From Obelidium mucronatum (lineage: Eukaryota > Chytridiomycota > Chytridiomycetes > Chytridiales > Chytriomycetaceae): a stretch of 64,000 nucleotides of DNA. Under the pieces are notes generated by a model that saw nothing but the letters and a program-made list of their open reading frames with translations, was not told where the DNA came from and ran no database searches. The translations under genes were made by a program, and so were the position numbers. Position 1 is the first letter of the stretch. Each line of letters opens with the position of its first letter. Shown here piece after piece: positions 45,301 to 58,236 of this stretch. Location of the stretch: the NCBI GenBank assembly GCA_025765595.1, contig JAIVFH010000047.1:191660-255659 (forward strand). Direction: 5' to 3'.

Positions 45301-48300
45301 ATTGTGAGGCGGGTTTGGCGGAAGCGGTTCCAGCTCTTGAATCAGCCTTGGCAGCACTTGATACCCTTAAATCCTCGGATATCACAGTCCTCAAATCCAT
45401 GAAAAGCCCTCCCCCTGGAGTGAAACTGGTTATGGAAGCTATTTGTATCATGAAAGATGTAAAGCCTGTCAAAATTCCCGATCCTGCAGGTTCAGGAAAA
45501 AAGATCGAAGATTTTTGGGCACCGTCAAAAACTTTAATGTCTGACATGAAATTTTTGGACTCCTTAAAAACCTATGACAAGGATAACATCAGTGTCAACA
45601 TTATGAAAGTCATTAGATCCAAGTATATGGAAAATCCTGAATTCGATCCTGAGAAAATCAAAAACGCTTCTTCGGCTGCTGAGGGATTGTGCAGATGGGT
45701 TCGTGCTATGGAATGCTACGACCGTGTCGCAAAAGTTGTTGCACCGAAAAAGCTGGCTTTGGCTCAAGCAGAGTCTGATTTGGCTGCAACAATGACCAAA
45801 TTGAACGAAAAGAGAGCGATTCTTAAGCAGGTTGAAGACCGTATGGCCGCTTTGGAAGCAAACTTTAAGAAAATGTGCGACAAGAAAGAAGCCTTGGAGA
45901 AACAAGTAATATCTGTATCAAACCAATTGATAAGAGCCGAAAAGCTGATTGGAAGTTTGGGTGATGAAAGAGACAGATGGACACAATGTGCCGCTGATTT
46001 GGAACAAAAGTTGATTGCAATTACTGGCGATGTAATGGTATCATCTGGTATTGTTGCGTATCTTGGAGCATTTACAAAGCTTTATCGAGATGATTGCACA
46101 GCAAACTGGGCTAAAGTTTGCCGAGAGAAGAACATCCCGTGTTCAGAAGTCATCAAACTGGCAAATATCTTGGGAGATCCTGTTAAAATTAGAGCCTGGA
46201 ATTTGGCCGGACTTCCGAATGATTCATTTTCCATCGATAATGGAATTGTTATATCGAATGCTCGACGATGGCCTCTGTTAATTGACCCGCAGGGACAAGC
46301 AAACAGATGGATCAAAAATATGGAAAAATCTAAAAATCTTGCTGTTGTCAAATTAACAGACTCGGATTACACGCGTACTTTGGAGAATGCCGTTCAGTTT
46401 GGAACCCCTGTTCTAATGGAAAACGTTGGTGAAGAGCTTGATCCCGTCCTAGAACCTCTTCTTCTCAAGCAAACATTTAAGCAAGGAGGAATCATGTGCA
46501 TTAAACTTGGTGACGCTACTGTCGAATACTCGCCTGACTTCCGATTTTACATTACAACAAAATTACGGAACCCTCACTACCTACCGGAACTTTCCACCAA
46601 AGTAACCTTGCTGAACTTCATGATTACTCCTGAAGGATTGGAAGACCAGCTTCTTGGTATTGTAATTGCTAAAGAAAGGCCGGAGTTGGAAGAAATGAAG
46701 AATCAATTACTTCTTCAATCTGCTGAAAATAAGAAGCAACTTCAGGAAATTGAAGATAAAATCCTTGAGGTACTTTCATCATCTGAAGGCAACATTCTAG
46801 AAGATGAAACAGCAATTCAAATTCTATCCTCATCCAAAGTCTTGGCCAACACCATTTCTGAAAAACAAGCCACTGCAGAAAAAACAGAAATTAAAATTGA
46901 CGAAATTCGTATCGGTTACAAACCAATCGCAATCTATTCATCCATTCTATTCTTCTGTGTTGCAGATCTTGCAAATATCGAGCCAATGTACCAATATTCT
47001 CTCACGTGGTATATCAACCTTTTCATCAATTCCATTGAAACAAGTGAAAAGTCATCAGATCTGGAAACACGATTGGCAACATTGAACAAGCACTTTACCG
47101 AATCTCTATATTGCAACGTTTGCAGATCATTATTTGAAAAGGACAAGCTGGTGTTTTCTTTTATGCTCTGTATCTCCATTCTGAAGGGACGAAACGAAAT
47201 CGACTCTGACGAATGGAGATTTTTGATTACAGGGGGGATTGGTATTGGTGATGTTGTTTTGCCGAATCCAGATCCCAGTTGGATGACTGAAAAGTCTTGG
47301 GGAGATGTGTGTTTGTTATCAAACCTGAAAGGTTTTCAAGGGTTCTCGAAACTATTTCAAACTGATATAGAGCAATGGAAGAGACTGTTTGAAAGCACTG
47401 ATCCTCATAAGGTCGAATTTCCAGGTACATCTGACTTGATATTTTATTTTTGGAAGGCTTGACACAGAACATAACAGGGCAATGGCGAGCACAACTAAAT
47501 AGTTTCCAAAAGCTTCTAGTATTGCGTTGCTTAAGACCAGATAAGCTAACTGCCGCCGTTCAACTGTACATTATTGAAAAGCTTGGGAAAAGATTCGTGG
47601 AACCGCCGCCATTTAATCTTGCCAGTAGTTATGTTGATTCAAACACATGCTCGCCTCTCATTTTTATTCTGTCTCCTGGTGCTGATCCAATGATGGGACT
47701 GATCAAATTCGCTGAAGAAAAGAAAATGAGTGGAAACCGACTTCAATCTATATCTCTTGGACAAGGACAAGGACCTATCGCAGCAAAACTTATCAGTAGT
47801 GGAGTTAACGAAGGATCTTGGATTGTATTGCAAAATTGTCATTTGGCTGTGAGTTGGATGTCCACGCTGGAGAAAATCTGTGAAGACTTGTCTCCCGAAA
47901 CAACACATCGAGACTTCAGACTCTGGTTAACAGCCTATCCTAGTGATAAATTCCCAGTAACTTTACTTCAAAACGGCGTCAAGATGACAAACGAGCCTCC
48001 GAAGGGACTGAGAGCAAACTTGATCAAATCTTACCTGAGTGATCCGTTGAATGAAAAATCCTTTTATGAAGGATGCAAACAGCAACAGGCATTTGAAAGG
48101 CTTTTATATAGTCTCTGCTTCTTCCACGCTGTCATCCAAGAAAGACGTCAGTTTGGTCCAATTGGTTGGAACATTCCTTATGAATTCAATGAAACCGATC
48201 TGCGTATCTCAGCGAGGCAGTTGAGGAACTTTTTAAGTGAATACGATGATATTCCGTATCAAGCTTTGATTTACTTGACTGGGCAATGTAACTACGGAGG

Positions 48301-49495
48301 TCGTGTGACAGATGACAAAGACAGACGTGCACTATTAACACTTTTGGAGCTTTACTACAACAAAGATGTTGTATTGAACCCAAAACAAAAACTATGCGCG
48401 ATAGATGACTATTTCGTCCCAGAAGTATCTACCCATGCTGCTATGCTTAAGTTCTTTGAAGGTCTTCCTCTTGAAGCAAAGCCAGAAGTGTTCAGTCTCC
48501 ATGAAAACGCCGACATTACAAGAAATAATCTTGAAACTGATGTGTTCTTCCAAGCTATATTATCAACACAAGCAAGAAGTGACTCTGGTGGTTCAAAGAC
48601 AAATGAACAAATCATTTCAGAAGTCGCCTCTGATATGTTCGCGAAACTTCCTCCTGCGTTTGACTTGTACCATGTGCAGCAAAAGTACCCTGTCAGTTAC
48701 AATGAAAGTATGAATACTGTCTTGTTGCAAGAAGTTATTCGTTACCGCAACTTGACGGAAATTGTACGGGAAAGTCTAATCAATATCCAAAAAGCCATTA
48801 AGGGTTTGGTAGTCATGTCCGCAGAAGTTGAAGATGTGAGCACGAGTATTCTAGTTGGAAAAATTCCTGGATTCTGGGCCAAAAAGTCATACCCCTCCAT
48901 GAAATCACTCGGGGGTTATTACGCCGATTTACTTGCCCGACTGAACTTTTTCAAAAAGTGGATAGATGATGGCCAACCTATCGTGTTTTGGCTATCGGGA
49001 TTTTTCTTCACCCAGAGTTTCTTGACTGGATGCCTCCAGAATTTTGCCCGTAAATACACAATTCCAATTGACCAATTGGCGTTTGATTATCAAGTTCAGC
49101 AAACAAAAACGGCCGGAGTTCGACCAGAAGAAGGACAATATGTGTTTGGTTTATTCTTGGAAGGTGCCCGATGGGATGTTCAACAAAACTCAATTGTGGA
49201 ATCTCACCCTCGTGTTTTGTTCGATATTGTGCCGGTTATCTGGTTGAAACCGACGGAAGTATCGAAATTGAACATTTCTAAGAAGTACGAATGTCCAATC
49301 TATAAAACGAGTGCACGACGCGGAATCCTTTCCACGACTGGGTATGAATGTTTCCTTACATTTTCTGCCTTAACTAACAGCTGTTGAAATAGTCACTCGA
49401 CAAACTTTGTGATGAATATGAGGTTACCAACAAATGTACCCGAAGAACACTGGATTCGACGTGGTGTTGCTGGACTTTTAGCACTAGATTTTTAA
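36363..49495 (+). CDS. Axonemal inner-arm dynein heavy chain (DNAH3/DNAH7/DNAH12 class)
   Basis: Motor subunit of a single-headed inner dynein arm of the flagellum. Twenty exons: 36363-36380, 36457-36504, 36569-36731, 36770-36941, 37011-37327, 37376-37454, 37501-37743, 37799-38438, 38491-38675, 38732-38881, 38932-39949, 40000-40803, 40855-41125, 41175-41529, 41589-41604, 41652-42513, 42560-43590, 43641-47424, 47457-49341, 49393-49495. They sum to 4047 codons, close to human DNAH7. P-loops: AAA1 GPAGTGKTE, AAA2 [12 protein letters not shown]3 [11 protein letters not shown]4 GVGGSGRQS. The stalk coiled coils flank [18 protein letters not shown], and the C-terminal domain ends [17 protein letters not shown]. 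The first three exons are inferred and less certain than the rest. Exon 10 ends at a GC donor, exon 15 is 16 nt and intron 18 is 32 nt. Confidence 0.93.
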
Positions 49496-49519
49496 ATTAG
49501 TAGTAAAGAGAAGAGTTTA

Positions 49520-52500
49520 TTATTTGATACACTTCGAATACCGTTGACAATTCTTCCCAGCCGTTTGTATCATTGTAGCGACCAGTCCTGTCCACCCGGT
49601 TTGATGACTGGCGCCCAGCCCCATCCCCGTTTCAGAGTGAAAGTACTCGTAGAAAAGAACAAGATCTTTAAAGTGCGGGTCCGTGTTAAACACTGCATCC
49701 GAGCCATTGACTGGTCTGCTTCCGTCATCTGCACGTAAAAAGATTCTGATGATGCGGTGCATGATATCCTCCGCCACAATATCGAGTGATTTCAAAGGTC
49801 CTGGCTGATTGCTCGGACATGCCACTTTCAATTTATCTCCGTAGTAGTAATGAAAACGTTGTAAGGATTCCACCAAAAGGTAACTGGTGGATAACCAAAT
49901 AGGGCCCCTCCAATTACTGTTTCCTCCAAAAAGACCTGAGTTTGACTCCGCAGGCAAAAAGTCTACGCGATGAGCCTGTTCTCCCACGTAGTAAATGTAG
50001 GGATGCTCTTTGTGGAACTTGCTGAGGGAACGAATCCCATATGGCGAGAGAAACTCGTTTTCATCCAACATATGACCCAGTACTTTGACAAGACGTTCTT
50101 GCGGCACCAAAGCGAGAAGAATCCGCTCACCTTTTGATGGATCTACAGCAAATAATGATGTGTTACAAACATTGTTTCACAAGAATTCACCAAGTACCAT
50201 TTATCTTTGCCACGTTTCTTTTCGTAAAGTCAAAGTTCTCAAAGAACCAATTCATTCGTCTTTTGAAGTCAGGGCATTGGGCTATCACTGATGGCTCCAA
50301 AACAAGAACAGCAAAGAGAGGAATCAAACCAACAAGAGATCGAACTTTCAATGGAACTACGCGAGAATCAGGAAATACTAGATTATCATAGTAGAAGCCA
50401 TCTTCTTCATTCCAAAGTGATGAGTCATTTCCATCGTCGTTCTGCCAAGAGAGGGCATCAGCAATGTACAGAAAGTGCTCAAAGAATTTAGATGCAATAT
50501 CTTCGTAAGATCTGTTTGTTGGAGCGAGTTCAAGTGCAATTTCAAGCCTGAAAAAACACAAAAAGTCGGATTCAACAACTTTGAAGTTTGAAACAGACTT
50601 CAAACCCTCTTACATGCTCAAGCAGAAAAATGCCATCCATCCAGTTCCATCAGCCTGGCGCAATCTACCACCGGTAGGCAGGCTTTCACTACGATTGAAA
50701 ACCGCAATGTTGTCCAAACCCAGAAAGCCTCCCTCAAAAACGTTTAATCCATCCGCGTCCTTTCGATTCACCCACCAGGTAAAGTTGAGTAAAAGTTTTT
50801 GAAAGATTCTCTCTAAAAACAGACGGTCTTCTGTCCCAAATTCATGTCTCTCCGTTTTGAACACGCGATACGCCGCCCATGCATGCACAGGAGGATTAAC
50901 ATCACTAAAGTTCCACTCATATGCGGGAAGCTGTCCGTTAGGATGTAGGTACCACTCTCTTGTCATGAGAGTCAGCTGCTTCTTGGCAAACCAGGGATCA
51001 ATCTGTGCCAAAACAACACAATGGAAAGCAGTATCCCAGCACGCAAAGAACGGGTACTCCCACTTATCAGGAAGTGACAAGATGTCATCCACATGCAAGT
51101 GCTTCCAGTCGTGATTCCTAGCCTTTTTCCGCTCTGGCGGTGGTTTCACTTGACCAACATCGCCCTCCAACCAATCCTTCACGACAATGTGATAAAACTG
51201 TTTACTCCAAAGCATTCCCGCATACGCCTGTCGCTGGACGGATTGCATATCTGCAGGGACTTTTGCAAGAACTTGGTTGTAGAAGTGATCGGCCTCTGAT
51301 TTTCTGGCTTTGAAGGTTGCATCAAAAGATGGCCCAAAGAAATCGATTGAGCCATCCAATTCCGCTTCGGGAATAAGGCGAAGACGAATTTGTATTGATG
51401 ATTGAGAAGGAATATCCGCTTGGTACCAAACTGCTGCTTTCGTACCATGGGTTTGACAAACAGCTGATTTGTTGCCATTTACAACTCGAGCATTGATCCC
51501 ATCCTTGCATAGAGGGCTGTTGTTAGATACTCCGTATAGCGCTTCTAAATTCGATTCATTTTCTGTGAACAACGCGGTTGGTGGTGCATTTTGTCCTTTG
51601 ATTGCTTCACAATGGAGATACATTTGGAGTTTATCATGCCTTGTCTCCAATACAGTGGAGTTTGTAGATCGCTTTCCGTTGAATAGTTTGATATCCGGTC
51701 GCATGTCTGTTGTCACTCCTGTATCTGAATGACCTGACTCACACACACCATCTTCATCTTCGGCACATGAATGCGTTCCAAAATCGGTGGTTTTCCAACT
51801 CCATTGGTTGCGGAACCAGAGATGAGGAAGAATATGGATTGGGGCAGTTTCTGGACCTCTATTGTGGACAGTAATGGTGACATGGACATCGTCAACATTT
51901 GTAGCGTGTTTTGCGTACTATTGTAGCATTCAGAAAAAAAAAACCCCCCAGGGAGAAGCGTCAACAAACCTCAACAAAGACATCAAAGTAACGGTTGTCT
52001 TCAAAAACTCCCGTGTCGAGCAATTCAAACTCTCCTTCTTCTCTTGATCTCATCGCGTTTTTCTGGATCAATTCTTCGTAAGGAAATGCCGCTTGTGGGT
52101 ATTTGTACAAATCTGAAAAAAGGTGTTCGTTACAATGAAGGCCGGCGGAAGAGAAGACCGAAGAATTACATACATTTCATATATGAGTGCGTTGGAGTAT
52201 TGTCCAAGTAAAAGTAAAGCTCTTTTACATCTTCACCATGGTTTCCCTGGTGGCCAGTAAGCCCATAAAGCCGTTCCTTGAGCACCCGATCCTTTCCGTT
52301 CCAGAGAGCCAGAGCAAAACACAACTGCTGATGATTATCCGAGATTCCAGCAATACCATCTTCTCCCCAGCGGTATGTGCGGAGGTGGGAGTGTTCGAAC
52401 GGAAAGTAACGCCTGTGGGGAATCCCCGATTTCAAATCGTATACAAATCAGTACACCCGAGACTGGCTGAACATCCAAAACAAAAAACAAAAAGGGAAGT

Positions 52501-52719
52501 GAAAAAAAACGCGTACCAAGCATCTCCATTGTGGCTGTAGTCTTCCCTGACTGTCGCCCACTGGCGTTCGCTGATGTATGGACCCCATCGACGCCAGTGC
52601 TTTTTCATGGTGTCTGCATCACGCATTCGCTGGGCCTCGGAGCCTTCAATTGGTTTGGGTGATTTGGGTGTGGTCCCTGGCGGACCAGATATCGTGGTGG
52701 TGTTGTTGTTTGGCGCCAT
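49520..52719 (-). CDS. GH63-like glycoside hydrolase (glucosidase family)
   Basis: Cytosolic member of the GH63-like family found in fungi and bacteria. Six exons (52719-52517, 52412-52174, 52112-51970, 51917-50614, 50547-50198, 50142-49520) give 953 residues with consistent phases. Family blocks: [69 protein letters not shown] and, near the C-terminus, [18 protein letters not shown]. There is no signal peptide, unlike ER glucosidase I, so the substrate is probably not the N-glycan. Intron 5 uses a donor inside a readable stretch (aaatg/gtactt); only that choice keeps the frame into [12 protein letters not shown]. The stop is 24 bp from the stop of the convergent dynein gene. Confidence 0.85.
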
Positions 52720-52772
52720 TCGAAGTTTTGTGTGAAGTAAAAATAAATAAATATTGCAAAAAAATCAGCAAC
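52720..52772. promoter_or_regulatory. 53-bp divergent intergenic region GH63 / POM33
   Basis: Divergent ATGs are 53 bp apart. The strip is A-rich with AAATAAATAAAT-like repeats. No recognised factor site. Confidence 0.5.
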
Positions 52773-54012
52773 ATGTCGACGTCGAACAATGCCGGCGCAT
52801 CAGGTGCTGGAGCTGCTACCTATGCTGATAAATTGAAGGCGATGGCGATGAACTTGCAGTTGAGTGTGCGCTCGTTTTCCTGGATGTGGCTGGCGGGTTT
52901 AATACCTATAAGAAGACACAACCGCAACTCCATTTTTTCAGCCACTAACAAATGTCCTGCTGTAGATGTGAGTCGAAAAGCAATTAATTTGAATTAAAAT
53001 CCGCTCCAATGGATCGAATGGCGGGGAAGAGAGTGAAGTAGATGCTTACGTGGAGGGTACTAACCGTTTTGTCGCAGTCTTTTGGTTTCTTGGCCACGCT
53101 ACAACACGTATGTTCGGATTAAAATTTCTTTCGAAAGGGTAGTCTAACATGGGGTTTTGTCGTAGTGATTCAGACAATTGTCTATGTGGCGTTTTCGGGT
53201 GCGAAAAACTACACCAAAGCTATATGGGCCATTTTGCTATCATATGGAATCATTCTCTACAAAGCGCATGGGGTAAATCGAATGCTCATTTTATTCTGGA
53301 TTTGGATGGAAGGGTGACTAAGGGATATCCAGACACCAAAACTCAATAACATTCAAATGTACCTTCAACGAGTCATGGTGGACGAAAACACTCAGTACCT
53401 TTTGCTGGCTCTGATTTGGTGGACCTCTAAGCCTATCTGGGGTAAGTCACCTTTCACCTTATTCACTTGGATTTTAATTGAGGCCAACAGTTGTTTTGCT
53501 CCCATACGCCACATTCTCTATATTCCACGCCACAAACTATTTGCGCACTGAACTGCTTCCAACTGCTATTCCATCGACCTCCCCTGTCTATGCTATTTCT
53601 TCGACCAAGGTTATTCCATTCCTGACCTACTTTGCGCAAACGTACCAAGCAAAGTGTTTGCGTGCGGTCAGCTACTTGGAAGTCTTTTTCATTTTGCCAT
53701 ACTTGATCATCTTTGTATTCACTGGGAGAGTCAGCTTTATGACGCCGTTTGTGTTTGTGCAGTTTTTGAGATTCCGATTCCAGTTCAGTCCTATGGTATG
53801 TTTGACTTCTTATTTGAGAGGAATTTCATCGCTGATTAGTGATTTTTCAACTGAAGACGCGTGAGGCATTTGGTGAGTTGAAGAGACGGGCTGATGGAGT
53901 GTTTTTGGGTGGACAGTACCAGGGCTACTACCTGCAGGCCGTTGATTTCATCAGTCGATACGGCAACCTTGTTCCGCAGGAGCAGGCGGCAGACGGACGC
54001 CGCCGCCAGTGA
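52773..54012 (+). CDS. POM33: Pom33/TMEM33-family membrane protein
   Basis: Family members are ER and nuclear-envelope membrane proteins; yeast Pom33 helps nuclear pore distribution. Seven exons (52773-52863, 52942-52967, 53078-53111, 53166-53272, 53333-53441, 53491-53795, 53857-54012) give 275 residues with consistent phases. Hydrophobic segments lie at LIQTIVYVAFSGA, IWAILLSYGIILY, PYATFSIFHATNYL and SYLEVFFILPYLIIFVFTG, followed by FVQFLRFRFQFSPMTREAF, a typical family block. The short exons 2 and 3 (26 and 34 nt) were placed by frame and are the least certain part. A possible donor after TREAFG was rejected because the frame reads straight through to the stop. Confidence 0.82.
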
Positions 54013-54090
54013 TTTCTTGCGTCGTTTTCTTGCGTCTTTCTTTCTTTCTTTCTTTTTGTTTTTTGTTTTTGTTGAAAAAAGAAAGAAGAA

Positions 54091-55173
54091 ATGCAGAACC
54101 AGCAGCCGCTCTTTCTCGTGTCGCACGGCGGCGGCGAGTGCGCCGTGACAGTCAGCGGCGGCGGGCGCAGCGACGCGGCCGTCGCCGGCGTGTCGCACTT
54201 CCGCGGCGCCGGCGCCGTGCACGCCGCCGCGGGCGCCTCGGCCGCGCGCGCCAACGCAAACAACACGCTGGCGCCGCACGCCGCCGTCGGCGTGCTGCTC
54301 GCCCACCCGGCAAAGAACATGGTGCTCTTCTGGACCTGGACAAAGGTGCGCTGTTTGCCCGGTCTCGATCGCCGGACGTGCTGACCCCGCATCTAGGAAT
54401 CGTCGCCAACCTCGAAACTGTCGGTGCCCGAACTGCTGTCGGCGCTTGCCATTTCGAACAATGGAAAGTGGGTCGTGGGCGGGGGCATGTCGGGCCGGGT
54501 GTACATGTGGGAGGTAGGGAATCACCTCGTGATTCACATTCGAGGTTTACTTACACACTCGTCAGTTGTCAACGGGTAACATGATTGCAATGTACGATGC
54601 GCATTTCAAACCAATCAAAGTGGTTGCCTTTTCTGCGGATGATTCAGCGTTTTTAACTGCCGGTGAGGACGCATTCATCCATGTATGGCTTGTCGCTCGG
54701 TAAAATTGATTCTATTCCTTTCTGGTTTTTTATGTTTCATTCACTAAAACGATCTTCAGAGCTACAAATTCAGTCGACCCTACTTCTGCATCTCAATCGT
54801 TTGCCACAATGACTGGCCATTCTCTCCCAATCACGGACGCTACATTTAGTCCAACAGCTCTATTCAACAAATCAAAAGTTTTCTCATCATCTCTGGATCG
54901 AACCGTCAAAGTATGGGATGCCACATCGGGTGTGAATCTCGTCACTGTCTTATTCCCACGCGCTTTGAATTGCCTCGCCGTCGATCCCTTAGAAATGATT
55001 GTATATGCTGGTGCACAGGATGGGATTGTATATTCATCAAAGCTGTATAAGGACGGGGGTGCGGATGATGGTGGTGGTGATCAGGTTGTTGGGTTAACAG
55101 AGGGAGACATGATTACTGTCGATGACGGTGGAGATCGAGTTTTCAAGGGACACAAGTTTCGTAAAAACAACCT

Positions 55174-55213
<40 letters not shown>

Positions 55214-55988
55214 GTTGTAAAAGATTCTGTTTTTTTTCTTTTTGTAGGGGCTCAATTTCTTCTGTCGCGCTTTCATTTGATTCCAAAGTTTTAATGTCTG
55301 GTTCTGAGGACGGAACCGCAATCGTATGGGACGCACCAACGCGGCAACAGTTACGGATCCACCACATGTCTCCTGCAACCGCTGCACTTGCTGCCAAACC
55401 CGGAAGTGGATCCATCCCCCCTGTTTTGAGGGTTACCCCTGTATTGAGGCCTCACCAAGATTTATTGAGTGTTGCATCTGGAAGTAATACTGGTGGATCA
55501 GGGAATGTAAACGTGCCGCTTCCGTTGTGGAAACGGTTTCCTGGAAATCGTGTCGAGGAACGAAACACGGATTTATTGATTTCGGGTGGAGGACAAGTGT
55601 TTAATAGCTCTTTGGAATCGTGGGATGACTTGGATTTGAGCGTCTCTCCGTTTGATGCTGAGGTAGTTCATCTTTTTTTTTTTAATGTGTATTCTTGTTG
55701 GTTTTTTTTTTTGACCTGATTTTTTTTCAGGATTTGAACGACTACCCATTTGGTTACAACCCGCGTTTAGATTCTGCCGATGAAATCTCTGACCGATTCT
55801 TGAAGTTGCAAATGTCGTTGAAAGATGAGAAGCAAACAGAGCTCGAGGCATTGAGGAATCAAGTCGAGAACTTGACAGCACATAACCGGGCATTACGGAC
55901 AATCAACGATGAGCTTTACGAAGCATCATCCAGAAATGTGGTGGAGTATTTGAGGGACCGAAAAAGGTTCAAGGAATCAACAGATTAA
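54091..55988 (+). CDS. IPI3: WD40 protein Ipi3/WDR18 (Rix1 complex, pre-60S)
   Basis: Ipi3/WDR18 belongs to the Rix1 complex that processes ITS2 and remodels the pre-60S ribosome. Six exons (54091-54345, 54397-54513, 54566-54699, 54760-55155, 55248-55662, 55731-55988) give 524 residues. WD40 blades are visible at LAISNNGKWVVGGGMSGRVY, AFSADDSAFLTAGEDAFIHV, VFSSSLDRTVKVWDATSG and LMSGSEDGTAIVWDAPTR. The C-terminus forms a coiled coil (LEALRNQVENLTAHNRALRT), as in WDR18. Exon 1 is very GC-rich and Ala-rich. Intron 4 contains 37 consecutive T. It lies 78 bp after POM33 on the same strand and converges on CTNNBL1. Confidence 0.9.
55176..55212 (+). repeat. 37-nt T tract in IPI3 intron 4
   Basis: The longest homopolymer in the window, in the sense strand of the intron and followed by a second T-rich stretch before the acceptor. 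Its assembled length may be unreliable. Confidence 0.8.
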
Positions 55989-56033
55989 TAAACATGATTG
56001 ATTTATTATTATTATTTGCATTATTTGTTCATT

Positions 56034-58236
56034 TCAAACACTTGCATTCACAAGATGCAGTTTTTCAATCAGATTCACAATTATGTCTCTTTCTGGATTC
56101 GTCTCGGCATTCGGGTCTCCCGTATTCATTGCGTATTCTATATTTCGAATCAGTTAACATGTTTCCCAATTTGCAAAAACTAGGGAGACCCACCTTCCAA
56201 AACGTTTGTAAACAACGTGAAATCTTTACCCTTTCTACCAATCAAGAACTTCATACGATCACGGACCTTTGAGGAGACAAAGAAAGAGAATCCATAAAAT
56301 AAGTTCCTAAAAAAACTCAAAAAGAACAAACAAAACAGTACCTGATCTTCCGAAGCTTGCGTACACAGAAAACCAGCAACGAGATCCACCAATTGCAGTG
56401 TGAAAAGCCCTTTATCCAAACGGTTCAAATATCGCTCATCTTCTTGATCCAATTCCTCATCTCCTTCTTCACGCTCCTCCTCCGCACGGTCACGCTCAAA
56501 CTGCTGGTCTGCTGCAACGACTTTGGCCTGGTATTGTTCATGTAGTTCCAACAATCGCTCCACCTTTTCAAAGTCGTTTTCAGAGAACTTTAAGCATATG
56601 CGAATCAAGGTTTCCGGCTGCGCTGTCTTGAATAAAGAAGCCAAGATTGAAAGAACATGTTCTTAAAAAAAAAGTAGAAATATTGTTAGTAATATGGTTT
56701 TCGGAGAAAAGTAAGAAGAAAAAAAAACACATTGCGAACCATCTTCTTCTGTTTCTGAATGCGTCTTGTATTCCTTCTTGTATGATTTAAGTCCCTTGTG
56801 CATAAAGATGGGGAATAGTGTCTTGAGGCCCAAGCCGTCGACAAATCGGTGACAGCATTCGGCGCCCCCTTCCCCTGTCATTGCATGAGATAGAACTTTC
56901 AATGCCCTCATTCGCGCCATTTTGCGTTCTCTGCATGGTCAAGTTCGTCAATTAATCCTGAAAAAAAAGGAATATACACCACATTATATTTACCTCAAAG
57001 TAATAATCATCAACTCCACTCCTTCTTCTTCCGCAAAGATAGCCTTCACTTCTGGCTCCGTTAAAGCCAAACAAAGAGTGTCAAAACAGTTCTCCATCAT
57101 TTCAATTTCTTCTGCTTCTTTGGGGTCTTTTTTACGGTAGGCAGAGAGAACTTTAAGAAGAGTGGTGACTCCACCACTCGAGGCAAGTGCTAGTCTGTTT
57201 GGTTTCGAGTTTTGCAAGAGGATCGCCAAGAGTTCGGAGGCGTATTGTCTGTTTGAATCGAATTGCTTTGTTGAGATTCGGGAGAGCAGCCAGACGAGGA
57301 GAGTCGTAGATGAGACAACTTTTTCAGCTATTGTGGGGTCAACAGAAATCAGGTTTTCAATGACACCTGTTTTTTGTCCAATGAATTAGCACTTTTGGTG
57401 GAATGGTTGTGGCTGCAAGCAGCACAGGAGAAAAAAGCTTACTCAGGATATTAAAGACTCCTTGTTTGTCATCGGTTCCTTCTTTCGATTCGTCCAGACG
57501 AGTGAGTGATTGAACCAAGACTTCCAAGATTTGGTGTTCAAGCTGCAACAAGAAACAGAACGAAAAACAATAAACGAATTCAATCTACAGCATTCTACAG
57601 GCTGCGACTACAGCGCAGCTTTCAGAGCGACTCACTCACCAAGCTCTTGACAAAGATCTTCATCCCCGCGTCCCCTTCCTCCGAGGCTTCCTGCACAACA
57701 TCGTCGTCCGTCAGCTCGCTCAGCAGGCGGATTGTGGCGATGGCAATGTCCGTGTTTGGGTGCTCGAGCAGCGCCAGCAGCGACGCGACGGTGCCCAGCG
57801 ACACCAGCGACGCGTACAGCTCCGGGGCGGCGGACACGGCCATCAGACTGTGCAGGTCCTCGTCGAGGTCGGCCTCGGAGTCGATGAACTTCAGCGGGTC
57901 GTCGGCGTGGCGCACGCGCAGCTCCTCGTTGCGCGTGATTGCGCGCTCGAGCCGCAGCACGAGCCGCTTGAGCGTCGCCACGTCGATCGCCACGGGCGCG
58001 TCTTCGGCCGCGTCGACGAGCGCAAACAGCGCGCGCTGCTCCGCCGACAGCCCGTCGCCGCCGAGGAAGCGCGCGTCCGCGTCGTCCGTGTTGCGCTGCT
58101 CGGCGTCGGCGTCGTCGTCGCCGTCCGCGCCGGCGCGCAGCCGCTTGAGCGCCGCGTCCGAGGGCTCCGCTGCCATCTTGCGCTTCGCCTTGCCGAGCGC
58201 ACCCGTCGGCGCCTTGAACAAGCGGTCGAGGTCCAT
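56034..58236 (-). CDS. CTNNBL1: Beta-catenin-like protein 1 (CTNNBL1), Prp19-complex-associated
   Basis: CTNNBL1 is an armadillo-repeat nuclear protein of the spliceosome (Prp19/CDC5L complex). Seven exons (58236-57640, 57542-57443, 57366-56994, 56930-56740, 56661-56342, 56266-56194, 56092-56034) give 570 residues, near the human 563. Seen: an N-terminal basic patch (KAKRK), LLALLEHPNTDIAIATIRLL, LDESKEGTDDKQGVFNIL, IENLISVDPTIAEKVV, CFDTLCLALTEPEVKAIF and KMARMRALKVLSHAM, all typical family blocks. Exon 1 is strikingly GC-rich; the others are not. The last exon, completing VLEERDIIVNLIEKL, is inferred; without it the frame would stop at 56180. Confidence 0.92.

Noticed and set aside
36363..49495. 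Dynein gene as a pseudogene with many frame breaks
   Set aside because: Every break coincides with a spliceable intron in the right phase, all motor motifs are intact, and the joined length matches DNAH7.
53873..53930. An extra intron after TREAFG in POM33
   Set aside because: A GT and an AG are available, but the frame reads through without a stop and the encoded block fits the protein family.
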